Shown: positions 34,803 to 48,144 of the stretch, one piece after another
Position numbering within the stretch: position 1 is the stretch's first letter
How the letters are laid out: each line of letters begins with the position of its first letter
Assembly: GCA_015179125.1 (NCBI GenBank)
Contig: WHVA01000435.1
Span: forward strand, 33,383-97,382
Source: Gautieria morchelliformis
Taxonomy: Eukaryota > Basidiomycota > Agaricomycetes > Gomphales > Gomphaceae
Length of the DNA: 64,000 bases
Reading direction: 5' to 3'
The notes under the pieces: model-generated
Seen by the model: only the letters and a program-made list of their open reading frames with translations
Told to the model about the DNA's origin: nothing
The model's database searches: none
Made by a program: the position numbers and the translations under genes

Positions 34803-36463
34803 ATGGTCAAGGTGTGTCCCATCCCGCCGACACTTCCAAAGCGTATCTCAACGCCAGCTTGTCAAGGTACTCGCAGTTCTCTACGACGGACACAAAGCTG
34901 CTCAGGAGGAGCCCCGTCTCCTTGGCACGACCGAAAACAAGGTGTGTGTTGCAAGTTGAGGTGCCTGCCTGTAGATGCTTATGTTTTGGTCTGATAGCTT
35001 GGCATTGAGAAGTGGTTGAAGGACCAGGGCCACACCTTCATAGTACGTTAGCCTCGTCTTTGTCCATGTCGTACTTACGTAGGCTCTTCAGGTAACCAGC
35101 GACAAAGAGGGCCCTAACAGCGTCTTCCAGAAGGAGATTGTCGACGTGAGTGCATCCTTTCCAGCAATTATTAGTGCCGCTAAATATGATTTCAGGCCGA
35201 TGTTCTTATCACGACTCCATTTCACCCCGGCTACCTCACCGCTGACCTCATCGAGAAGGTCGGTGTGCCACTTCTGCATTTATTCCGTGTTCTAATCCTT
35301 TGCAGACCAAGAACCTCAAGCTGTGTATTACCGCTGGTGTTGGATCAGACCACATTGATCTCAATGCTGCGAACAAGAAAAAAATTACTGTGGCTGAGGT
35401 GAGCACTATGCGACAACATTGACATGCCAGGGTCTCATCTATGGTTAGGTGTCTGGTTCCAACGTCGTGTCAGTTGCAGAGCACGTGGTTATGAACATCC
35501 TCCTGTTGGTCCGCAACTTTGTTCCCGCACATGAGGTACGCATATATGCTTCTATTGCTTTCGCGATTTTCACCAGCAAGTGAAGCAAATCGAGCGTGGT
35601 GATTGGCAAGTCTCGGACGTCGCTCGTAACGCCTTCGACCTCGAGAACAAGGTCATTGGAACCATCGGCGCTGGTCGCATTGGTTACAGAGTATTGCAGG
35701 CATGTGGGTTTCAGTTTGTAATTACCCCACGCTTATATTTTTTTTGCCTATGCAGCGACTGGTGCCATTCGACCCCAAAGAGCTGCTCTACTTCGACTAT
35801 GCTCCCTTACCTGCGCGTATGTTTCTTCCCTCCTGCAATTCTTCTCGAGGACTCACGTCTTCCCTGCCTAGATGCCGCCGAGGCTGTCAAGGTTCGCCGT
35901 GTCGAGAAGTTGGAGGACATGCTTGCTCAGTGTGATGTCATAACTGTCAACTGTCCGCTCCACGAGGGTACCCGTGGTCTGATCAACAAAGAGATGTTGA
36001 AGCACGTCAAGAAGGGCGCGTGGATCGTAAACACCGCCCGTGGTGCCATTTGTGACCGTATAGCCATCAAGGAGGCCCTCGAAAGTGGCCACATCAATGG
36101 TAGGAGCTTCCCCTGCGTCTGATACTTTTCACAGAGCTCATGCCATTATCAGGATACTCTGGGGACGTGTGGGATGTGCAGCCTTCGCCGAAGGACCACC
36201 CTTGGAGGACCATGAAGAACCCGCTGGGTGGTGGTAACGGTATGGTCGCACACTACTCCGGAACTACTCTCGATGCCCAGGCGCGCTATGCTGCTGGTGC
36301 CAAGGACATCTTGAGCCGCTGGCTATCTGGTCAAGAGCAGGAAGCCCAGAACGTGATTGTCACCGGCGGTGGCTATGCTACCAAGGCCTGTAAGTCAATT
36401 ATACTTCTGCTTCCATGACTCCCTCCGGCTAACGCACGCGTTGCAGATGGTCAACGCAAGTAG
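34803..36463 (+). CDS. NAD-dependent formate dehydrogenase
   Basis: Oxidises formate to CO2 with NAD; in wood- and litter-decay fungi it disposes of formate from oxalate and one-carbon metabolism. The first coding exon is only ATG GTC AAG (34803-34811), followed by [98 protein letters not shown], the NAD-binding loop [16 protein letters not shown], and the active-site region [17 protein letters not shown] ... [16 protein letters not shown] (Gln and His pair). It ends TKAYGQRK at 36463. No mitochondrial presequence is seen, so it is probably cytosolic. About eight introns. Every conserved block of the family is present. Confidence 0.95.
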
Positions 36464-36666
36464 GGAGGATATTTTTTCATTCAAATTTACCACAATGTAC
36501 AATAATTGGTTTTTGCAACCTGTTGAATTACATGACAGACACAACCAGAGAGGATATTTGTAGATATCATGAGAAAGATTTCAGTTGCTTGCAACTAGGC
36601 AGTGGGGAATTCGTATCCAGAGCACACGGCAGTCCTTATGAACTCGATTTAATATAAGGACTTGAA

Positions 36667-39313
<2,647 letters not shown>

Positions 39314-39379
39314 CGAGGGATATTAGCGCGCATTTGTGACTAAGCAACTTTCTAACAAACTCTCTTGCCTCGTCCCATC

Positions 39380-41059
39380 ATGTTATTATTCAACCGACAG
39401 TCGCTTTTTGGAGTGGCTCTTGTTACTGTACTGGCTGGATTGTGTACTGTGGATGCCGCTAGAGGGCCTAAAATCACCCACAAGGTCTATTTTGACATCA
39501 AGCAAGGCGACAATGATCTTGGTCGTAGTACGTTGACACGTGCCGCATCCATAACCTTTTTGACACCATTTTCCGTTTCGGTTTTGAAAAGTAACTATTG
39601 GGCTGTTTGGCAGTGTACGCTTCTCTTCAATTGTCTTTCGGTTTGTGAATCTTAACTGGAAAACGCTGTTGTAGACGGTTCCTAAAACTGTCGAGAATTT
39701 CCGTGCCTTGGCCACGGGCAAGGATAAGAATGGTGACGAACTTGGTTTTGGTTACAAGGGCTCTGGTTTCCACCGCGTCATCAAAAACTTCATGTGCGTT
39801 CTTATTGGTGTCCTTCCTAATTGCTAATATGTTCTCTCAGGATACAAGGTGGTGATTTCAGTTCGTATTCGTTTTAGTCTTGGAGAGGGGAAATATCAGG
39901 CTCACAATATGACAGCTCGCGGTGATGGCACAGGTGGCAAGGTTAGTTAACCCAGAGCATATTCGGGATTAGTGTCTCAGTCTATCCAGTCCATTTATGG
40001 ACCCAAATTTGAGGACGAAAACTTGTCAGGAAGATATTTATCTCCTGTTTCCGCCCTCTGACATGTTTGCTAGCAAACTTCGTCACACTGGTCCTGGTAT
40101 CTTGTCTATGGCTAACTCGGGCAAGGTACGACCCCCCTCGTAGCTGCTCAATACTTTCTAACAATATCATAGGACACCAACGGTGAGTATGGATCCGACT
40201 TGGGGACGTTGCATTAATGCCTCTTTGACGCAGGCTCTCAGTTTGTAAGTTCGGTCAACTTGCATTAGCACTCCTCGTGATATTCCTATGAAGTTTATAT
40301 GCACTGTCGTCACGGGCTGGCTTGATGGTCGTCACGTCGTATTTGGTAAAGTAATCGAGTAAGGATAGTCGACTTTCATCGAAGCTATGCCTGCTGACAA
40401 GGTCTCTCTTTCTTTCCTCACTTGGAGTGGTATGGAAGTAGTCACCACGATCGGTGGGTCATGTTTTCGATTCCAAAGCTGCGGAGTTGCCTTATTGTTA
40501 TACTACCAGAGAACACGCCAACAAAATCAGGCGATAGGCCTCAAGAACCCATCATTATTGCTGAATCTGGCGAAGTATGGTTTTCTTTCCGAATGTGGAT
40601 GCCCTTGGCTTATACCTTGAACCGTATAGCTTCCCGTGGAACCGGAAGTAGACGATTCCGGAAATCAGGTGCCCGTCCGCGCTGAGCTCTGATTTGCACC
40701 TCCAAATCCTATGCAAAGAACACTATTCTCACTTGTACGTATAGGCTGATTCATCTGCAAATGCGTCCTCCTCATCTTCACTATGGCCATTGTCACCCAC
40801 GCCGACGTCAATCGAATTAACTACCAATCCTACGGATGAAGATTTGGCATCTACTTCTGACCTTAAACACCCCATCATTGCATCGCCGCTTGCGTGGATC
40901 CTTCTATTGCTTGTAGTGCTGGGTATTCCAGGGGTCATATTTGTGCGGATGGGCGGGCTACGGCTTGTTAAGCGATGGATGGGCGTGGGCGATAGGAATG
41001 TGAAAGGAAAGCCGCATTCGCGAAGAGATGGGTATATGAGAGTGGATCTAGAGAAATGA
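39380..41059 (+). CDS. Secretory-pathway cyclophilin (peptidyl-prolyl isomerase) with C-terminal membrane anchor
   Basis: Proline isomerase folding secretory proteins. The ATG at 39380 begins a signal peptide ([20 protein letters not shown]), then [19 protein letters not shown] short exon near 39590-39612 gives TIGLFGS, then [38 protein letters not shown] (catalytic Arg), [45 protein letters not shown] (cyclosporin-contact Trp) and [19 protein letters not shown]. After the catalytic domain there is a Ser-rich linker and one transmembrane segment ([20 protein letters not shown], about 40888-40950) with a basic tail ending at 41059. So it is a type I membrane protein with the isomerase in the ER lumen, like yeast Cpr4/5-type secretory cyclophilins but anchored. 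Confidence 0.88.
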
Positions 41060-41339
41060 ACACTTTCCTTCAATTTATTCCTCTCTAATATTCAATCTCC
41101 TGGCTCGGCTGGCAAAGCAATAAATGCAAGAGCAAAATATAACCTCGGAACGAAGAGGTTGTAGTGAGACCAACAGAAGGCAACCAAATGACTTCTACCA
41201 AATTGAACAATCCCCAGCAGTCAATGCGAGGTACGATGAGGATACAAACGCAGCAAGGGTATATGGGATGTTAGTACGACGCAGGGCGAGTCCTGTAGTA
41301 GAGGTATTCGGGCTACGCCAACGAGAGAATGTCATATCA

Positions 41340-42279
41340 TCAGCTGCTTCTGTTGGCACAGGAAGCACAGATGAACGTACGGTGGTATACCGTTCTGGAG
41401 GGAATATGAAGGACATGTGGTGTTTGGCTGGGTCTGTAAGGATACTGAATTGAATCCAACGCAATGATACATCCTGAAATGCTCGTCGCTCACAAAGGGA
41501 TCTGCGGGACAGCATACACCATTTCCCAGATTAGTGACACTTCCTAGGGCAGCGGCATTAGAAAAGCCTGCCCATTCTTTCTGACAAGGAACAGCAGCAT
41601 ATGAAATATTCCAGACGCCAAAGTCCTATGAATTTGATTCCCTGTCAACCACTCCTGAAGAAATAAACACATACATAGACCTACGGTGTATCCATAAAGC
41701 GACTGGTTGCTGGGGAAAAAGTCAGATGGTATTGCTGCACTAGGGAATGCCAAGTCAAAATTAAGGAAATGGCCAGCTCTAAGAGAATACATGTGTGAGA
41801 ATTGACGTCATATTGTATGGCGGGCTTGAGAAGTGCACTCACTGGTTTGGCTTGTTCGGCGTGGCTCCGCACCAGGTCGAACCCGGGCACAAATCTGTGA
41901 CTTTGATTATGATGCTTTTGGTAACTGGAGGAAAAAATGGTGGGTCTGAGAGAAACGTGTTAAGCAAGGAAAGGTTGAAGCATTGTCCTGAACAGATTCC
42001 GCTAGTCAGCTCTGAGCTGACGACCCACTAAGCAGCGTTAGAAAACATGTATGTACCACAACCAGGCCCATATGCCACCGAGCTTCCAAAAGCGAGCTGA
42101 CTCAATGCAGCGGTTGGGTAGTGAGTGCTGGCTGGTGTGCAGCCGCAGCTCGCGACATAGTCCCGAGGAAGGTCATAGTGTGTCATAGTCGCAAACCCCG
42201 AGGGTGGGTACTGCCATGGCTCATTATCCGCATAAGAAAGGAGGACCAGGAGAGCTAGGATGCATAGATATCTACGCAT
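41340..42279 (-). CDS. Secreted RlpA/GH45-like double-psi beta-barrel protein
   Basis: Probable extracellular cell-wall-active or expansin-like protein. The ATG at 42279 starts a signal peptide (MRRYLCILALLVLLSYADN). The mature part has GFATMTHYDLPRDYVASCGC, THYPTAALSQLAFGSSVAYG, QCFNLSLLNTF, SIIIKVTDLCPGSTWCG, AGHFLNFDLAFPSAAIP, DFFPSNQSLYGYT, DFGVWNISYAAVPCQKEWAG and VCCPADPF. The VTDLCP motif with its Asp and the paired cysteines are shared with basidiomycete subfamily C GH45 endoglucanases and expansin-like proteins. The C-terminus reads TCPSYSLQNGIPP; the last intron and the stop at 41340 are my preferred but uncertain model (reading on without it gives a somewhat longer tail). Enzymatic activity cannot be claimed from sequence. 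Confidence 0.75.
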
Positions 42280-42572
42280 GGAACTAAGGCAGAGTGCAAG
42301 AAATACACAAAAGAGTGTGGTGGAAAACAACGTGGAGCCGGCACGAAGACTTGGTGACTGGTCGTGGGACCAGCGACAAAAATATAACAACCCTGACTGT
42401 ACGGGTGTTACACCAGCTATAAAGCGTTTGAACTCTAGAAGCTCGTCCTGGAGTCCAATGAGTGTAAGTATCGACTGTCCGTAAAGTGCTAGTTTAGCGC
42501 TGAACGCCGCTGACGAGCCTGACGTACGGTCAGCGACGTTGCCTAGACTCTAAACAGTATCTATCACCAACC

Positions 42573-45094
42573 ATGGATGACGGCCTCGTGCTTAACATTT
42601 CCCAAGACAGCACTGCATCCGGTTCTACAAAGCGGGTCACCGAGAAGAGGGGCGGACGATGGACTGAACGGTATGTTACCTCATTGAAATTCGGCGTGTC
42701 CCTCATCAGTACACAGATTAAAAGCCAAAAGGGTCTCAAAGCGCAAGGGGCGAGCAGAGGAGTCTGTGATGAACCGAACTCAGAGTCAACCACCACACGA
42801 TGTCGAAGTTCGGCCCCCCAAGAGACTTCGGGTGGAGAGTAGCCGCCCGAATGATATGTCCCGTTCAGAGGCAACATCCTCAAGGCCTACTCAGTATATA
42901 TCCTCTCTTTTTTCCTCTAATCCGATAATATCGGTGTCCTCGGAACATTCAGCCCCTCGCAAGATCTCGAAACCCTCAAATGCGCCAGTCAATGCATCCA
43001 CTTTTGAAGGGCTCGGTCTTTCACCTCTGATCATCTCTCACCTTTCAACAAAAATGGGCATATCTCAACCCACGAGCATTCAGCGTACTGCCCTCCCCTC
43101 CTTGCTTGGATCCACAGAATTAAGAGACGCTTTCATCCAGTCCCAGACGGGATCTGGGAAAACCCTGTCATTCCTGCTCCCGATCATTCAAGATCTCCTC
43201 CCTTTGAGCTCTTTGTCTTACATTGACCGTTCAATAGGTACACTTGCTATAATAATAGCCCCCACACGAGAACTTGCCAAACAGATATCTGATGTACTAG
43301 AGGTACTCCTGACATTACGCCTCCGACCACCTTCAGACGATCCCGACGATTCGTCTCCAGATTTATCCTCTCAGCGCCTCACACGGTGGCTCGTCTCTGG
43401 ACTGCTAACCGGTGGTGCAACTCGAACACACGAGAAGGCTCGTTTACGCAAAGGGATTCCCATACTAGTGTCAACCCCTGGTCGACTCCTCGATCATCTC
43501 CAAAATACAACCGCATTCGATGTCGGGAGGTGTCGCTGGCTAGTCCTTGATGAGGCTGATCGACTCATGGATCTGGGTTTTGAAGAGACCATTAAAGGTA
43601 TCCTCAAAAGTTTAGATGGGCGTCGCAAGCTTGCTGTCCTAGCCGAACAAGAAGGGGGAAGTAGTGGCGTTGTGCGGTGGGATTGGAAAGAGCGCCGTAA
43701 TGTTCTTTGTTCTGCCACTATACGGGAAGACGTGCAGAAGCTGGCAGGCGTTGCCTTGAACCATCCCGTCGTGATCAAAGCGATTGACGCTGTCTCCGGG
43801 CCTTCCCAATCACATGGGCCAACCAGCTTTGCTACAAGCAATGAGAAGTTTACGCCACCATCTCAATTGACCCAGAAGTTCGTGGTCGTGCCACTCAAGC
43901 TACGGTTGGTCACCCTAGTGGCGTTACTTAGGACACTCCTAACTCAAGATATCGAGTGCGAACGTCAACACACAAGAATCATTGTGTTTCTGAGCTGTAC
44001 AGATTCGGTCGACTTTCACTGGAATTTACTCGGCGGTGCAGTTATGGACGGTGATGAAGGACACGTGCCAGATTCGTCGTCAGAGGACGACTTGGCCGAT
44101 ACAAGCCGTACGCCTCACGCACCTAGAACAACAAAAGTCAAGGTTCAATCAACATTACTTCCAAACACACATATATATCGTCTGCATGGTTCATTGCCCC
44201 TTGAGACACGACTTACTTCACTCAAAGGTTTCTCATCCAAACCTTCGAATGGAGAATCGCCTGTGGATCTTTTCTCAATCCTTCTCTGCACGTCCGTTGC
44301 ATCTCGTGGACTGGATTTGCCCCTTGTACGTGCTGTGATTCAGCATGATTTACCTACCGAAGGTGGCGCAACCGAATATGTTCATCGTGTAGGTCGGACA
44401 GCCCGAGTCGGTAAGGGTGGCGAAGCTTGGGCTATTGTAAGTCCTAGCGAAGAGCGATGGGTACCGTGGGTTGAGGAACGCATGGGTGAGACGTCAGATA
44501 ACAGGCAAATCAAGCTGCAGAATGTTAGTGTGGAAGGTATACTCAGAAGCGGTTTTGGTGGGCAGGGAAAGGAATACGAGGCGAGGGCGACACAAGTGCA
44601 GTTATCCTTTGAGCGTTGGGTCCTGCGAAGCTCCGATGTGGGTTACGGTTGGTCTCACTCCTGTGGCGGCAACACATCTAATTATGTCACAGCAGGCTGA
44701 GTTGGCCCGGAAAGCCTACGTCTCACACATGCGTGCATATGCCACCCACCCGTCAGATGAGAAGCACCTTTTCCATGTGCGTCATCTCCACCTAGGGCAT
44801 TTGGCAAAAGCCTTCGCGCTTCGTGAAGCCCCTAATACCGTGACGACTCGGAGCAAAGGAGTATCACTTCAGCGACAAAGACCGCGTAACGGAGGGTCAC
44901 TGTCGGTTCACTCTAAATCAGGCATAGCACGTGGAGCAGACCCGCGAAAGACTGAGGATGCCGAACAGCGAATGACTGCTGTTGTGCGAATGCAAGGCCG
45001 CTTAAGCAAAAAGGGCGGATTTATGGTTACCAGTGGAACCTCAGAGTTCCAAATTGCAGACGGGAACGCGTTAGAGCGTCTTGTGCGCCGGTAG
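42573..45094 (+). CDS. DBP7: DEAD-box RNA helicase Dbp7 (60S ribosome biogenesis)
   Basis: Nucleolar ATP-dependent RNA helicase for early large-subunit assembly. The true start is ATG 42573 ([14 protein letters not shown] ... [10 protein letters not shown]); an intron (GTATGT...CAG, about 42671-42717) joins to [20 protein letters not shown]. One long exon then carries the Q-motif region, [14 protein letters not shown] (motif I), [11 protein letters not shown] (Ia), [11 protein letters not shown] (Ib), [16 protein letters not shown] (II), LCSATI (III), [16 protein letters not shown] (V) and [12 protein letters not shown] (VI). A second intron, 44638-44692, changes frame into [20 protein letters not shown] and [18 protein letters not shown], the Dbp7-type C-terminal extension, ending at 45094. 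Long Ser/Asp insertions in the RecA lobes are usual for Dbp7. Confidence 0.93.
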
Positions 45095-45268
45095 CTATCG
45101 TTTCTTGTCTTGATTTTCCCCCATAATTTGCCTCGTGAGTCCGTGACTAAGACGACTGGCGATCTCATAGACAAAACCTGCAAGACATTGAATGACGGGT
45201 CTCCGACTAACAAATCGATTATATACATATTTGAATATTACGAGCTATCTGCGTGGGTGACGCTTAAT

Positions 45269-45802
45269 CTATTCGTAGGGAACCGCTCTGTTCTCCTGCA
45301 CCCACATTCGCTCCTCGGCGGTACCTGGTAAAGGAGGAACCTGCCCTTGAACCCTCCAGAGCCCTCGTTCGTGCTGTTCAATGTGCATCTCCCAGTCAAG
45401 ACCCCGGTCCTTGATAAAAGGCGCCCAACATGCTTCGAGCCCATCAAGGTTTTTGGACCAATTATCCTTGGTACCGCTTCTAAGAGTGTGTAAGTACGAA
45501 GGTAAGATTTCGAGCACGATTCAAAATGCGACGAACCGGGCCAGCTGTTGGGAAACGATACGGACAAAATTCTTTCTGGGTTTGCCACCAATGTAGAATG
45601 AGTCTGAGGTATGGTTAGCTCCTCGTCCGCTTATTGTATACGACCTCATACCTTCGGGTACATCGATGAAGAAGACGTTAACATAAAATGCAGGGAGGTT
45701 GACCGGGGGAGAAGTGTAATAGGTAGTAATACGTTCAGCAATTGCAACCTTATCTTCCACCGAGAATGTGCCAGGGGTGGCGTAAATACAGTGCAGAGGC
45801 AT
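45269..45802 (-). CDS. Tautomerase-family protein (cis-CaaD-like)
   Basis: Small protein of the tautomerase superfamily, which uses the N-terminal proline as catalytic base. I chose the ATG at 45802 because it gives MPLHCIYATPGTFSVEDK, placing Pro directly after the initiator; the frame extends upstream only with a non-ATG start. It continues AIAERITTYYTSPPVNLPAF, YVNVFFIDVPEG, FYIGGKPRKNFVRIVSQQLA, then exons with DNWSKNLDGLEACWAPFIKD, and GLDWEMHIEQHERGLWRVQG, ending NRAVPYE at 45269. Its length (about 150 residues) and blocks fit the fungal cis-3-chloroacrylic-acid-dehalogenase-like group. The substrate is unknown. Two or three short introns. Confidence 0.78.
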
Positions 45803-46301
45803 TATGGGTAGTTCGCGCAATCGATTCTGAAGCGTCTGAGGGTTGAGACTTCGAGTTCGTTTGGGTGCATTTTGATCATTAGCTTTTATACCTGAACAAT
45901 AATTATGCCCCGATTATTGAATGTGCCACTCCGGAAAGACATGAACCTTCAGTCATTGATATGATCATCAGGGACTTGAAAAAAATAGTCCGATATGTCT
46001 TTGGACGCATGGCCAGAGTCATCATGACGCCAAAGCTTCAAATATGACCAAGACCGACCGGATTGCGATATTTCGGCACACCTAAGTTCTGACTCATTCT
46101 GGTTCCCGCGATCTGCCGCGACCAATGAACGATATTCAAGTTCGTGCTCAGTGGAGTGGAGGTTTAAGAACTCCACCGGTGCATGCACCGGGGTGGCAGC
46201 ACTGAGAATATTGTCAGACACCGTTGTAACCGGAGAGTTGCGTAATCATCGGCTCAGTCGGCTCAAATTCCACATCCACACTTCACGAGAGCAATGCCAT
46301 T

Positions 46302-47909
46302 ATGATGGAGGACGACACAGACACTCTGGCATTTCGAGTAGAAGAAGTGTCGAGCCATGCATTTGCTTTCGTTCCTCTGCCGTGGAGGGTCGCATTACTC
46401 ACCGGTGTTGGCATCCTCTGCTGGGCCAGCAATCTGCAGTTCCTCCATTTAATGGGAATAAATACCGCCTATGTCCTAGACATGCACTCTCATATCAATT
46501 CACAACATTTGCGACCTTTTTCTCCTACATCTCCCCATACAGGCTCAGCAAATTTTACAAGTTGCCGGGGGCGTTTGTATACTGCCATTTACAAGCTTTT
46601 GGGGACATACGCAGCTTGGACTTTCGGTTGTTGGCTGCTATTCCGCGCCTTATGTGGAGGCGATACTGAAATGATGGATCACTATAAAATCGTGCCCGAA
46701 ATTTGTGCGATCGGTGTACTTGCTGCGCTCGTGTGCCCGCTCAACGTCGTCCGTAAGCTTGAGCGAGGCCTTTTCTTACAGTGAGCAACTGCTGTCATAT
46801 TCACTTTCCTTTGTTGTTCTCATTATTTCGTGGGCTAATAGGGGGCTCTATCGATGTTTCTTTTCACCCATGAACCAGCAAATCCACTTTTCCGATATCG
46901 TCTTAGCGGATATTTTTACTTCTTTCGCGAAGGTGATCGGAGATCTATGGCTTTCGGCTTGCATGCTTGCTCCATGGGGTAGCTTACGTGTATTGCCCGT
47001 GGACGATGGATGGCTGCAGTGGATGGTACCATGCTTGATGAGGTGGGTCACATCAGCGACTCTTAAGCTTTAACTGATTTCTTGCCTCTCTCCACTAGCG
47101 TGCCTTACGTGGTTCGATTGCGACAATGTCTAGTCGAGTTCTTGGCTTCCCCTCATTCCTCCAACTCTCGACCATTGCTTAATGCCATTAAATATTCCAC
47201 TGCTTTTCCAGTAATTTTTCTTTCTGCAGCGCAGCGGCTGGTCGTATCTGAACTGGTTGCCGAGAAGGGGACTCAGGTTGCCAAATCACCTTGGCATGGT
47301 GAACACCAGCTTTTTAGACTTTGGTAATTAGCTTTATTTGGTTTTACACTTTTTTTAATTCTTCTGTCTATGTGTAGGCTACTTGCTGTGGCTGTGAACT
47401 CGGGATACTCTTTCTGGTGGGATGTAACATATGATTGGGGCCTTTCTCTGCTCCAAGTAACTTCTTGGGATGCACGGTCTTCTTCTCTACCAAGGCCACC
47501 CCTTTCTCGCTTCCAGAAGTCAGAAACCTCCCTTCCTTCCGTCCAGGGTGAAGACCAGGGGTCTATTGCCGGCCCAGATGGCGCCTCTCATCCTCAAACG
47601 TCCACGCAGCAGCATTATCCACGGGGACTCCGCCCAGTGCTCCTGTTCAACGATCCCATTGTTTACTACATCGCAATTTCACTTAATCTAGTTCTGCGTC
47701 TGACCTGGTCTCTCAAGCTATCTTCCCATCTCCATTCTGTGGCTGAACTAGAAAGTGGTGTTTTCTTGATGGAGGCGCTGGAACTTATGCGCAGGTGGGT
47801 GTGGGTATTTTTTCGAATCGAATGGGAGGCTGTGAGGAAAGGCGTGGTGGGCACGGTAGCTGACAATGGCGGCCCTCTTAGGGAAGTGCATGAATTGGAT
47901 GGACTATAG
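46302..47909 (+). CDS. EXS-domain membrane protein, ERD1-like
   Basis: Multi-pass Golgi/ER membrane protein of the EXS (ERD1/XPR1/SYG1) family; yeast Erd1 is needed for retention of luminal ER proteins and for Golgi glycosylation and phosphate recycling. The ATG at 46302 starts MMEDDTDTLAFRVEEVSSHA. Transmembrane segments include WRVALLTGVGILCWASNLQF, YAAWTFGCWLLFRALCGG and PEICAIGVLAALVCPLNVV. The EXS part has SFAKVIGDLWLSACML, YVVRLRQCLVEFLASPHS, SRPLLNAIKYSTAFPVIFLS, WLLAVAVNSGYSFWWDVTYD (family signature), FNDPIVYYIAISLNLVLRLT and LEALELMRRWVWVFFRIEWE-type C-terminal residues. No N-terminal SPX domain, which distinguishes it from XPR1/SYG1. Four or five introns. Ends at 47909. Confidence 0.87.
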
Positions 47910-48144
47910 AGTAGGCGCAGAAAATGCACCGATGACGCATGGCATATCCTAGAGCTTGATATAATAACCTGTACTTATATACTTATGTCCTCGACACTGG
48001 CTTCGTCTCAGGACTGTGGCACTGAGGCTAATATTTAACGCTGGAGATCTTCGCCGCACGTGCCGTCGCGACAGGCATTCCAAACTCCGCCTGCCATCCT
48101 ACCATCACCTCAGTAGGCCAGTCTCCTCGTCAGGTGCAACAATC

